Origin: a virus | Reading direction: 5' to 3' (one strand) | DNA length: 26,147 nucleotides | IMG/VR virus record: IMGVR_UViG_3300036884_000016 | Span: 1 to 26,147 of that record | Shown here: positions 7,609 through 14,953 of the stretch, one piece after another | Position numbering within the stretch: the stretch's first letter is position 1 | Layout of the letters: the number at the start of each line of letters is the position of its first letter | Translations under genes and position numbers: made by a program | The notes under the pieces: model-generated | Database searches by the model: none | Seen by the model: the letters and a program-made list of their open reading frames with translations, nothing else | What the model was told of the DNA's origin: nothing

Positions 7609-8010
7609 ATGAGTGTTTTAACCCGCGACCAGATGTTTGAAGAAGGTGCTTTAAAAACCGAAGTAGTCACACTGAAGAACGGTGAAGCAATTGTTTCACA
7701 GATTGGCGGTGCTGATTACATAGCACTTTGGTCTGATCCGAAGAACCAGAAGAATGTTGACGGCAAAGACGTAATTGACATGGCTCGGTTTACACCTGCC
7801 CTTATCTCTTACGCAGTTGTTGACGAAGCCGGTAACAGGTTGTTCACTGAGGCCGATATTGAAAAGCTGTCGCGTTTCAATTCAGATGTATTTCTGAAGC
7901 TGGCTGATCCGGCTCGACGGTTGAACGGTCTGTCTGGTGAAGAAGAAAAAAACTCCGACGGGAGCCAGAGCGACTTGCCCTTTTTAGACTCTGCCTCCAC
8001 CTCGGTGTAA
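7609..8010 (+). CDS. Tail assembly chaperone (gpG-like, unshifted product)
   Basis: 133 residues. The chaperone-type N-terminus is visible (LKTEVVTLKNGEAIVSQIGG, then YIALWSDPKN), followed by helices (ARFTPALISYAVVD, EADIEKLSRFNSDVFLKLADPAR) and an acidic disordered tail ending in the stop at 8008-8010. It sits between the tail tube and, apart from the inverted cassette, the tape measure, as lambda G does. A slippery A AAA AAC is in frame 18 codons before the stop codon, so a fraction of ribosomes make the longer GT-type protein. GAAAGGCG lies upstream of the ATG. Confidence 0.8.
   Translation: MSVLTRDQMFEEGALKTEVVTLKNGEAIVSQIGGADYIALWSDPKNQKNVDGKDVIDMARFTPALISYAVVDEAGNRLFTEADIEKLSRFNSDVFLKLADPARRLNGLSGEEEKNSDGSQSDLPFLDSASTSV
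7947..7998 (+). promoter_or_regulatory. Programmed -1 frameshift signal (slippery site plus hairpin)
   Basis: The heptamer A AAA AAC occupies 7947-7953 in the correct phase (GAA AAA AAC). Seven bases later a hairpin begins: 7961-7964 pairs with 7995-7998, a C/C mismatch follows, and 7966-7970 pairs with 7989-7993, leaving an 18-base loop. Spacer and stem are typical of stimulatory elements. The -1 frame is open from 7953 to 8369. Confidence 0.85.
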
Positions 8011-8372
8011 GACACCCTGACGAACTTGTTGCAGGAAGCCCTGTCACGTTGCTGAGAATCCCCCTTGGTACGTGGCGGGGTAAAGAACGCGAGTTCTGTA
8101 TTAGATTGCCTGGAAAGCGTGGCTTGACGGCAAAGCAGTTAAATGAATGGTTTGCCTACATGAACATCGAGCCGTTTGGTACGATTTGGGAAGATATACG
8201 TCATGGGCAAATACAGTCGATGACGGCTAATTTGAATCGTGATTCAAAAGCAAAGCCTGAACCTTATACTTGTAATGATTTCAGGAATTTCAAAGAACGT
8301 GAAGAAGTTGTAAAGGTGGAAGACCCTGATATTTTGTCAGCGCAGATAAGAAGTAAAATTTTTGGTATGTAA
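7953..8372 (+). CDS. GT-type frameshift extension of the tail chaperone (gpT-like)
   Basis: This frame is entered by the -1 shift at 7953 and adds 139 residues to the first 115 of the G-like protein (254 in total, 7609-8372). It contains LCLHLGVRHPDEL and then LTAKQLNEWFAYMNIEPFG and a QIQSMTANLNRD segment. The last two resemble the DUF4035/gpT-like family ('ELAEWRAFY.LEPFG...IA..NVNR'). It has no ATG before the conserved part; the only possible internal start there is a TTG at 8049 without a Shine-Dalgarno. This supports expression only as a fusion. The role expected from lambda is binding the tape measure through G while T recruits tail tube subunits. Confidence 0.8.
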   Translation, partial: LRREPERLALFRLCLHLGVRHPDELVAGSPVTLLRIPLGTWRGKEREFCIRLPGKRGLTAKQLNEWFAYMNIEPFGTIWEDIRHGQIQSMTANLNRDSKAKPEPYTCNDFRNFKEREEVVKVEDPDILSAQIRSKIFGM

Positions 8373-8375
8373 GGA

Positions 8376-8417
8376 GAAGCCTGCTTGATTGACATAACGT
8401 TAAATTAAGCAGGCTTC
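8376..8417 (+). terminator. Strong bidirectional terminator between convergent genes
   Basis: GAAGCCTGCTT (8376-8386) pairs perfectly with AAGCAGGCTTC (8407-8417). Four more pairs, one of them G-T, extend the stem to 15 bp with a 12-base loop. TTT follows on the plus strand. It lies between the GT stop (8372) and the stop of the minus-strand cassette (8428), so it probably ends transcription from both sides. Confidence 0.8.
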
Positions 8418-8427
8418 TTTGTGGGTA

Positions 8428-9063
8428 TTACCAGTACCGATACTGAGGTGTCTTAGCAACATAGTCGTTGGCATCGTTAACAAGCTCGAATAAATTTTTA
8501 AGATATTCTTCGTATTCAGGATTGTCTTTAGAAGATTGCAACACTTGAACGCATGAATGAGCCAACATTACAAAAGATGCAATTGTAGCGTGAAGTGAAA
8601 CGATGGCTTTTAAATCCATGTGGTAAATTTTATCTTCGTAAACTTCGGGATAAAGATGGTGCAAAGTTACAAGCAGAAATTTTTCAGGTATTCTAATAAA
8701 CTTGTCGTCTATCTGAAGACCTATATCGCGGTTGTCGTAAACGCAGTATTGAACAGGACTTAATTGTTCACCTAGCGGCAAGTCAGAAGGTTTTCTTGAT
8801 TCAGGATTTACTATTTTTCTAATATCGCGTAGTTTAACCCGCTCTTTAAAATTTGTTTTACTGCTCATAAGAAGTTCGTATTTTTCAAGCAGTTGCTTGT
8901 CAGAACATTTGTTAAGTAATCTATCATTCCATTGCCAAGTAGCATCTTTGCCGTTGAAGTCTCCGAACGGTTTGAGCAACAGGTGTTGGGTTACTTTATA
9001 AGAACGCGGGTCTATTTCGCAAATTAGAATTATGAGTTCTTGCCTGTTTATGTTAATTTTCAT
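8428..9063 (-). CDS. Unknown protein, last gene of the inverted cassette
   Basis: 211 residues from the ATG at 9063, which starts inside the end of the upstream gene (11-base overlap). A TTG start at 9084 would add seven residues but is less likely. The protein is soluble and mixed in charge, with a basic region (FKERVKLRDIRKIVNPESRK) and a C-terminal helical half (FLLVTLHHLYPEV, then SLHATIASFVMLAHSCVQVL, then an acidic helix and a YRYW end). I see no catalytic motif and do not recognise the family. Its stop faces the strong terminator, so it closes the operon. Confidence 0.65.
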   Translation of the reverse strand: MKININRQELIILICEIDPRSYKVTQHLLLKPFGDFNGKDATWQWNDRLLNKCSDKQLLEKYELLMSSKTNFKERVKLRDIRKIVNPESRKPSDLPLGEQLSPVQYCVYDNRDIGLQIDDKFIRIPEKFLLVTLHHLYPEVYEDKIYHMDLKAIVSLHATIASFVMLAHSCVQVLQSSKDNPEYEEYLKNLFELVNDANDYVAKTPQYRYW

Positions 9064-9403
9064 CGGTAAGCCTATTGAGTTCAAAAGTAAGTATTGTTTT
9101 ATGCTCCAAACGTTGTTCTTTAAAATTTGACAATCGGTCTTGTAACTGACGTTGAATCACTTCACTTATTGTGGTTTTATTACTCCCAATACAACCTGTA
9201 ATTGTGACTGTATTGTGTGTTTTAGGGATGTTTTCAAAGAAGTTAATTCCGTCAGAGTTGTGACGTTTTTGTAAAAATTTGGCATGTAAACGTTGCTCGT
9301 AGTCAGCAATTTCAACAGGGGTTAGATGCTGTTTTAAAATGTTAATTTCGTTAAGTAAGCACTTAATCTGTTGATCTTTTGATGCAATTTTGGTAGGTTT
9401 CAT
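9053..9403 (-). CDS. Small protein with degenerate P-loop
   Basis: 116 residues from the ATG at 9403, which has AAGGAG seven bases upstream; this start is far better than any codon further 5' in the same frame. Residues 1-50 look like a coiled coil (QQIKCLLNEINILKQHL). Near residue 70 a hydrophobic strand leads into TVTITGCIGSNKTT. This resembles the Walker A of small kinases ('GPIGSGKTT') with Asn in place of the Gly before Lys. No Walker B or lid follows and the protein ends after about 40 more residues, so it is probably a nucleotide-binding remnant or a minimal binding protein, not a full kinase. The start overlaps the upstream stop (ATGA). Confidence 0.65.
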   Translation of the reverse strand: MKPTKIASKDQQIKCLLNEINILKQHLTPVEIADYEQRLHAKFLQKRHNSDGINFFENIPKTHNTVTITGCIGSNKTTISEVIQRQLQDRLSNFKEQRLEHKTILTFELNRLTDEN

Positions 9404-9564
9404 TTTGAACTCCTTGTTGTTGTAAAGATGTAGATCATACCCATTGTGAATTGAAACGCACACAATAAAGCAACAGCCAACGTATGTATTTGTAGTAAGT
9501 ACATAACGGCAACGGAAGGTAGATTGAAAATGACAATCAGTAGCCAATGTTTGAGGAATTTCAT
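9400..9564 (-). CDS. 54-residue membrane protein
   Basis: The gene reads MKFLKHWLLIVIFNLPSVAV at the start and continues with two hydrophobic stretches (about residues 7-24 and 29-48), ending in TTTRSSK. It is most likely a two-pass small membrane protein. GGAG lies six bases before the ATG. The ATG overlaps the stop of the upstream gene (ATGA) and the TGA overlaps the next ATG in the same way, so it is coupled on both sides. This tight coupling makes it a real gene despite its size. No family is recognised; toxin, holin-like or exclusion roles are only possibilities. Confidence 0.7.
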   Translation of the reverse strand: MKFLKHWLLIVIFNLPSVAVMYLLQIHTLAVALLCAFQFTMGMIYIFTTTRSSK

Positions 9565-9770
9565 TTTAGTCTCCAAAGAGGTTCGAGTCTTTTTAAAGCG
9601 TGTTCTTTATGTTCAACTATAAATCTGAAGCAACGAGCGTAACCTTGTTTGTCGCCAAAATAAAGACCTAATATGTGACCGACCATAAAGCCGATTAGAA
9701 TTGACAATATTACGGTGAGATTTCGCAATTCAACGCGTTCTAAAAATTGAGTAATTAGTTCATTTAACAT
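9561..9770 (-). CDS. Small single-pass membrane protein
   Basis: 69 residues from the ATG at 9770, which overlaps the end of the upstream gene by 11 bases. A GTG at 9809 would give 82 residues and is possible. One strong transmembrane segment (TVILSILIGFMVGHILGLYFG) is followed by a basic C-terminus (GDKQGYARCFRFIVEHKEH), so the positive-inside rule places the C-terminus in the cytoplasm. The stop TGA overlaps the start of the 54-residue membrane protein, so the two membrane proteins are probably made together. Function unknown. Confidence 0.65.
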   Translation of the reverse strand: MLNELITQFLERVELRNLTVILSILIGFMVGHILGLYFGDKQGYARCFRFIVEHKEHALKRLEPLWRLK

Positions 9771-10380
9771 ACATTGTACCCAAACCAGGCTTGCAGGAAG
9801 CTTTTTCACTCTCAGACAAATCTTCCAGTCTAACGTATTGCTGAGGCGATTGTTTTAAAGGTTTACCCCAAGCTAAAATTAACTTTTCGTGGACACGACC
9901 TTGATTCAAGGTGCTTGAAAATACTCTACCGTTATAAGTTACAGGCACAAGTTCAATATCAACACGTTCGTCACTGCCGTCTACTAACAGTAAAATAGTT
10001 TCACCGATAGGCATTGTTGTAAGGTCTTCGATTTTAAAATTAGCGAATGTTTGATACGGGTTTGTATATCCTTTACAAAGAAGTTTGAATTGTGCGTTTC
10101 GTAAATTTTCAGCACAAGTGAAAGCAATTTCGTCAGCTAAAGTTTCAACAGGTACTTTGAAGTAACTAGCGAGTTCTTCTTTGCTCCATTTAAACGTGTT
10201 CACGTTTAAATGACAATTGAATAAACGAGCTTCGCAATTGATGTTGAATACGTTGCTAAAATTTTGAGCGTTTGCGTCAGCGAGGTCTTTGTTAGCAAAC
10301 AACAAAACTTCACCGTTTCTTGGGTCTGTGTACCAAGTTCCTTCGCTTTCGTTGTTCGTAACCCATATTGCGTAGAACAT
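9760..10380 (-). CDS. Unknown 206-residue cassette protein
   Basis: 206 residues with an excellent AAAGGAG seven bases before the ATG. The N-terminus (MFYAIWVTNNESEGTWYTDP then GEVLLFANKDLADANA) looks like a small alpha/beta module of a type common in phage accessory proteins. The middle has KWSKEELASYFKVPVETLAD, which could be a helix-turn-helix-like segment, and the C-terminus is mixed. Four cysteines are scattered (INCEARLFNC, FTCAEN, LLCKG). No catalytic motif or membrane segment is seen. I do not recognise the family. Confidence 0.65.
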   Translation of the reverse strand: MFYAIWVTNNESEGTWYTDPRNGEVLLFANKDLADANAQNFSNVFNINCEARLFNCHLNVNTFKWSKEELASYFKVPVETLADEIAFTCAENLRNAQFKLLCKGYTNPYQTFANFKIEDLTTMPIGETILLLVDGSDERVDIELVPVTYNGRVFSSTLNQGRVHEKLILAWGKPLKQSPQQYVRLEDLSESEKASCKPGLGTMYVK

Positions 10381-10414
10381 TTTGTAGCTCCTTTAATTTA
10401 GAATTGAAAGTTTG

Positions 10415-10663
10415 TTACACGATTTTACCGTTTATTGAAACAAGCGTACTATTTTCTTCACATTGATAACAAGATTCGGGTAGCCACGACAACACCGGTT
10501 TCCAATCGGTAGCTAATATGTATTCAGTGGGTGAAATGTAGTCTTTAACTGTAAAGTGATGTTTGCCGTCTAAGTCTATTCTGTGTTCAGCACCGGTTGA
10601 TTCGCTTCTTATTACTCTTGTTTGATTTAGGTTTAGCAACTTTATGGCTTGAATGTAGTTCAT
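10415..10663 (-). CDS. Possible DUF2829/Tad2-like protein, first gene of the inverted cassette
   Basis: 82 residues with GGAGG six bases before the ATG. The outline resembles short DUF2829 proteins, the family that includes the anti-Thoeris protein Tad2: an N-terminal helix (NYIQAIKLLNLN) followed by a TRVIR strand (the family has 'V.R'), then DLDGKHHF, and YILATDWKPV near the end (the family has 'DILATDWEVV'). The Trp usual after 'V.R' is missing and a 25-residue extension with CYQC follows. Tad2 binds the gcADPR signal made by Thoeris. The call rests on short motifs only. Being promoter-proximal in an accessory cassette fits an anti-defence role, but this is inference. Confidence 0.5.
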   Translation of the reverse strand: MNYIQAIKLLNLNQTRVIRSESTGAEHRIDLDGKHHFTVKDYISPTEYILATDWKPVLSWLPESCYQCEENSTLVSINGKIV

Positions 10664-10703
10664 TAGAGCCTCCGTTCAACTTTTAATTTGTAATCGTAGT
10701 TAT

Positions 10704-10732
10704 AACTTAACATTAACTTTTAAGTTTGTCAA
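10704..10732 (-). promoter_or_regulatory. Putative promoter and operator of the inverted cassette
   Basis: On the minus strand an exact TTGACA (10732-10727) is followed 17 bases later by the weak -10 TAAGTT (10709-10704). The spacer region is bounded by an inverted repeat, AACTTAA (10704-10710) and TTAAGTT (10720-10726), which could be an operator. It lies in the 81-base gap between the divergent genes at 10663 and 10745. Confidence 0.45.
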
Positions 10733-10744
10733 CAGGAAAATAAC

Positions 10745-11191
10745 ATGGCTGACGGCTTTGACATAACAATTCGAGGATTGAATGAAGTTGGTGCAAGACT
10801 ACTTGCATTTAGCGAAGCTGTATCTAAAAAAGTTACTCGCGATGCCGCTGTAGCTGCTGCTGAAGTTTTCCAAGAAGAAGCTATTTTTAATGTTCGCGCT
10901 TCTGACGGCCCTCATAATTTAAAAGTGCGCGGTAAATATATAAAAATTTATCCTGGAAACTTAAAACAAAACATTAAAATTAAAACTTTACGTAAAATGG
11001 TCAAAGGACAAATTGACGTTCAGGTATATGTTAAAAAAGATCACGCGTGGTATTCCCTCTTCGTGGAAAATGGTAGTTCCCGAATGTCAGGACAACACTT
11101 TATGGCGAGAGCTTTTGAAACAAAGCAAGCTGAAGTTCCGGCAATATTTAAAGAGCGAATTGAAGAAGCTATTCGCAAGGGTGGTTTATAA
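10745..11191 (+). CDS. HK97 gp10-like tail-completion protein
   Basis: 148 residues. DGFDITIRGLNEVGARL leads into a long helix ending in AAAEVFQEEAIFNVR, then LKQNIKIK, a QVYVKKDHAWYSLFVENGSSRM segment and HFMARAFETKQAEV. This is the standard HK97 gp10 arrangement (helix, then 'Y...VE.GT......PF.RPA'). In most phages this gene sits between head closure and tail terminator; here it lies after the inverted cassette and directly before the tape measure. Its TAA overlaps the tape-measure ATG (TAATG). Confidence 0.82.
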   Translation: MADGFDITIRGLNEVGARLLAFSEAVSKKVTRDAAVAAAEVFQEEAIFNVRASDGPHNLKVRGKYIKIYPGNLKQNIKIKTLRKMVKGQIDVQVYVKKDHAWYSLFVENGSSRMSGQHFMARAFETKQAEVPAIFKERIEEAIRKGGL

Positions 11192-14100
11192 TGGCAAATA
11201 ACGACGTACAAATTACAGTCGGCGCTAATACTGAACAATTCCAAGTTAGTATTGACAATGCCTACAAAAAGATAAATACCTTTGGCCTTAGAAATAAAGA
11301 TTTGGCAAAAGAAATAGACGCGGCTTTTAAAAGTATGCGAAATGTAGCTGATGATATGGCAGGTAGTGTTGAAACTGCTTTTAATTCAATGCAAATAAAA
11401 TCAGACTTAGCTTCTGCTGTGATGCGAGAAAATGCAGCAAAAACAAGTGCAAGTTGGCTTTCTGATTTTGGTAAAATAGCAAATAGTGCTGAAACTACAG
11501 CCAATGATGTAATGCGTTCTTGGCGCAAGTTAGGCGAGTTGAATGCAACAAGCGCCGCTTCTGTATTGAAATCTGAATTTCAAACATTAGGTATTCAGTC
11601 GGCAGAATCAATTGAATTGGCTAAAATTAAAATTGTAAACGCTTTTAAAGAAATTGAAATGACTGGAACAAAAGCACCTCAAGACATATTGCGAGCGCAT
11701 GAAGCCATGACGTCTGAAATTGAGCGTCTTGATAAAATGCTTATGACAAGTGCTGAACGAGCTGCCGCTGCTCGAACCGCCGCGTTTAAAGAATCTGCCG
11801 CCGCAGAACGCGCATCATACGCCGCTCAAGGCATGAGCGGTTCAGGTGCAGCCGCTCAGTTGATTGGTCAACCTCTTGCAGGTGCAGGCTTCGGTAATGA
11901 TCTCAAAGCGCAAATGGAAGCGTCTGCTGCTTCGGCTCAAACGCGCTCGCGGGAGATGGCTTCTTACGCCGCTTCAGCAATGCAAGGCGAAGCTGCTGCT
12001 GCGCGACTCGCTGGAAACGTTCACGCCGGTTCAGATTTTACCGCGCAACTCAAGTCACAGATGGAAGGTGTTAAAGAAAGCACTCAAAATGTTCACGAAG
12101 GTATTAGTGGTTGGTCGCTAGCTTCGGTTGTCGCTATTGCTAAAATTCAGGTTCTTTATTCGTTAATAAACTCAATTATGAGCGCAATAGCGTCAGTACC
12201 ACGAACGGCCATTGATGCTATCGAAGATTACAAAAGTTCTATAATTACCAACTCCGCTTTAATAACTTCAATGCAGGGCGGGACTAAAGACGTTGGCAAA
12301 GCGTATCAAGAAAATAAAGTGTATGCCGAAGCTTTAGAAAAAGTTTTGATTAAAATGGACTCTGAAACGGCAGGCTCTTATAAAAACCTACAAGATATGA
12401 ACAGAACATTTGTCGAACAAGGTGTGATACTTGACATAAATAACAAAAAGGCCGTTGCGGGTTATCAAAGCATTGCTGCCGCAATAGCTGTAATTGCAAG
12501 CACTTCTCAAAATGGAGACATTCAGTGGATTCAAGAAGTTAAAGGCTTAATGTCAGGTACAATGAAGCCAGGCAACGAACTTTTGGGTATGCTTGTAGGC
12601 ATTGACAAAGATATTGTTGCAAAAATTAAACGTTGGAAAGAAGCTGGTACAATACCTGAAAACATAGGGCCAATGTTAATTGGTTTTGCTGCCGCCAAAG
12701 GTGATATAGAGGCTCTTTACAAAACTGTGTCTACCACCATGAGCACCATTAAAAACGAAATTTTAAGAGGTGGTTTGAGTGAAGGTTTTACTGAAATAAT
12801 AGAGCAACTGAAAGAAGTAAACAAATGGGCTAGGGATAACAAAGAAGTTATGCAAGCAATGCTCAAGGAAGGTTTTGCTGAAGCTAAAACGGTAGCAAAG
12901 ATTATGTTTGAGCTAACATCAGCAATTGCTCCTTTTGGTAAAGAAATTTGGTGGGGCGCTGTTGCATTGGGGTTCGCTTCTATAACCAAAGCTATTGTGG
13001 GTATGAATTTAGCTCTTTTAGCAACCCCCGTTGGTCAGATCAGTGCGCTGGTTGGATTGATTACCGCAGTAGCTACTGAAAGAGTACTTGCAATTAAAAA
13101 TTTAAAAGTTGACCAATCTGAAGTTGACACAATTAGAGATTTAATTGGTAAAGATATGAGGTCTGGCAATAGACCTAAATGGCAAGTTGATGCTATGAAG
13201 TCTAATTTTGACATTCAGGCATTACACAATATTCAAGCTGATAAAGTCGGGGCTATGGCTACACCTGCTGAAATTGCAAGCTATGTCGCTGCTAGAGCTA
13301 TTGTAAATTACCCACATGAAGGAGCTGAACGGAATACAGCGCAGGGTATAATTCGTGACACAAAAACAACTTTTGACCGCGACTTAATAGCACAAATGAC
13401 AGCACCTACACCTGTCGTCATTCCAGTTGTAAAAAGAAAGGGAAATGAAAAAGGGTTTCGTGAAAATGAAACTTCTCTTGACAACGCTGAGTTTGCTTAT
13501 TGGAAAGCTGAAAGCGAGCGCATTGCCGAAGTTCAAATTTCAGCTAATAAAAGATTGTCTGAAATAAACGAACAAGGCTATTCAGAAGGCACTGTTTCTT
13601 TAGATAAATATTTGAAAACACGCGAAAGGTTAATTGAAGCAAATATACAATTTGAAATTGACGATAAGAAGCAAAACCTCATAGATGCTCAGTCTAAGTA
13701 TGACAAATCGCTCACTAACAAAATAGAAGTAACTAACGATAAAGGTGAAGTTAAAAGAAATATACAGGCCGAAACGGAAGCTAGAATTAAAGCCGCTGCT
13801 TTAGTAGAATCTTCTATTAAATCCGTCGCTCTGGCTCAAGATAAACTTACAGAAGCTCGAATGAAAGGTGCTAAGTTTGACGATAAAGCATATGAAGATG
13901 CTAGAAAGTCAGCAAACTCTGCAATTGGCATGGTTGGCGATCTTGAAACTAAAGCTGAAAAAACTCCTTTGGAAAGAGCGTTAGACGCAATTACTAAAAA
14001 GGTTGAAGACCTCAAAGTAAAATTCAGTGAGATGAAGCCTGACGTTCGCGCAATATTTACAGCGGAAAGTGGTATTACAGGCAACGCTGATATTAATTTC

Positions 14101-14949
14101 TTAGGCGACGACGCTAAAGACAGAATCAAAGCCGACGACATCGCCAAAAATCAAAAAGCTGCAAATTCGATGAATATGTCAATGGCCGGGTCAATAAAAT
14201 CTTCTGGTTCAACTTCTTTTTTCAACAAACACACTGAGGAACTGAACGCAGCACAGCAACTCGCTGACGACAAGCTGAAGATTAGAGAAGAAGAAATTTT
14301 TAACATGGCTAAACTCGATGAAGACGAGTTTAAGAGTGCTGAAAAAAAATGGAAGCTGATGGAAACGGCCCAAATTGAACACGACAAAGCAATTGCTAAA
14401 TCCAAAGAGCTAACCCTTCAAGTAGGTCTTGGTTCACTAGCCGACAGCCTTGGCAAAACCGGCGCGATGTTGATGAAAGGCAACCGTGAGCAATTTGAAG
14501 AAGGTAAAAAGATGGCGATAGCTTCAGCAGGTGTGTCGATGGCTCTTGGCGCAGTTGAAGCCTTTACCTCAATGGCAAAATTCGGCATTCCTGGTATGAT
14601 TTTAGGTGGCATTGCAGCAGCCGCTGTAGTTGGCGTCGGTATGCAGGGGATTGCTCAGATCAACGCGCAACAGTACGAAGGTCGTGAATTCGGTGGCCCT
14701 GTTGTCGCCGGTCAATCTTACGTAGTTGGTGAGAAACGCCCCGAACTTTTCACCCCTGGTGCGAGCGGTGTAATAACCCCTTACGTGCCTCAACAGGGTC
14801 GCTCAGACACACCTTCGATAACTCAGGTTAACAACTTCAGTGCCGATATGTCTGACGCAGTACGTGCTGAAATAGGTCGCTCGTTGCCACTGATTCGCGC
14901 TCACGCCCTTGCTGCTGTCATGCAAGCCAAAAGCGCGGGGCGTATGTAA
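11191..14949 (+). CDS. Tape measure protein
   Basis: 1252 residues, the second longest gene in the window. The N-terminus (VQITVGANTEQFQVSIDNAYKK) is typical of tape measures. The protein is mostly helical and Ala/Lys/Glu-rich, with hydrophobic stretches near residues 310-336, 582-632 and 1105-1160, and ends in the common EFGGPVVAGQSYVVGEKRPE signature. It sets tail length, fills the tube and is released on infection. At about 1.5 angstrom per residue, a family rule, it predicts a tail near 190 nm. A 49-residue tandem duplication lies near residues 208-305. No peptidase or muramidase motif was noticed. The chaperone pair is upstream as expected. Confidence 0.88.
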   Translation: MANNDVQITVGANTEQFQVSIDNAYKKINTFGLRNKDLAKEIDAAFKSMRNVADDMAGSVETAFNSMQIKSDLASAVMRENAAKTSASWLSDFGKIANSAETTANDVMRSWRKLGELNATSAASVLKSEFQTLGIQSAESIELAKIKIVNAFKEIEMTGTKAPQDILRAHEAMTSEIERLDKMLMTSAERAAAARTAAFKESAAAERASYAAQGMSGSGAAAQLIGQPLAGAGFGNDLKAQMEASAASAQTRSREMASYAASAMQGEAAAARLAGNVHAGSDFTAQLKSQMEGVKESTQNVHEGISGWSLASVVAIAKIQVLYSLINSIMSAIASVPRTAIDAIEDYKSSIITNSALITSMQGGTKDVGKAYQENKVYAEALEKVLIKMDSETAGSYKNLQDMNRTFVEQGVILDINNKKAVAGYQSIAAAIAVIASTSQNGDIQWIQEVKGLMSGTMKPGNELLGMLVGIDKDIVAKIKRWKEAGTIPENIGPMLIGFAAAKGDIEALYKTVSTTMSTIKNEILRGGLSEGFTEIIEQLKEVNKWARDNKEVMQAMLKEGFAEAKTVAKIMFELTSAIAPFGKEIWWGAVALGFASITKAIVGMNLALLATPVGQISALVGLITAVATERVLAIKNLKVDQSEVDTIRDLIGKDMRSGNRPKWQVDAMKSNFDIQALHNIQADKVGAMATPAEIASYVAARAIVNYPHEGAERNTAQGIIRDTKTTFDRDLIAQMTAPTPVVIPVVKRKGNEKGFRENETSLDNAEFAYWKAESERIAEVQISANKRLSEINEQGYSEGTVSLDKYLKTRERLIEANIQFEIDDKKQNLIDAQSKYDKSLTNKIEVTNDKGEVKRNIQAETEARIKAAALVESSIKSVALAQDKLTEARMKGAKFDDKAYEDARKSANSAIGMVGDLETKAEKTPLERALDAITKKVEDLKVKFSEMKPDVRAIFTAESGITGNADINFLGDDAKDRIKADDIAKNQKAANSMNMSMAGSIKSSGSTSFFNKHTEELNAAQQLADDKLKIREEEIFNMAKLDEDEFKSAEKKWKLMETAQIEHDKAIAKSKELTLQVGLGSLADSLGKTGAMLMKGNREQFEEGKKMAIASAGVSMALGAVEAFTSMAKFGIPGMILGGIAAAAVVGVGMQGIAQINAQQYEGREFGGPVVAGQSYVVGEKRPELFTPGASGVITPYVPQQGRSDTPSITQVNNFSADMSDAVRAEIGRSLPLIRAHALAAVMQAKSAGRM
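11812..12105 (+). repeat. Tandem 147-bp coding duplication in the tape measure gene
   Basis: Two copies (11812-11958 and 11959-12105) encode ASYAA..M.G..AAA.L.G...AG..F...LK.QME. The protein repeat is clear while the DNA has diverged, so it is an old 49-residue duplication that would lengthen the ruler. Confidence 0.75.
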
Positions 14950-14953
14950 TAGC

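Noticed and set aside
8049-8372. Independent gene starting at TTG 8049
   Set aside because: There is no Shine-Dalgarno, and the -1 frame is open back to a canonical slippery site, so fusion expression explains it better.
9404-9547. Longer N-terminus for the P-loop-like protein
   Set aside because: This stretch encodes the 54-residue membrane protein in another frame, and the internal ATG at 9403 has AAGGAG at ideal distance.
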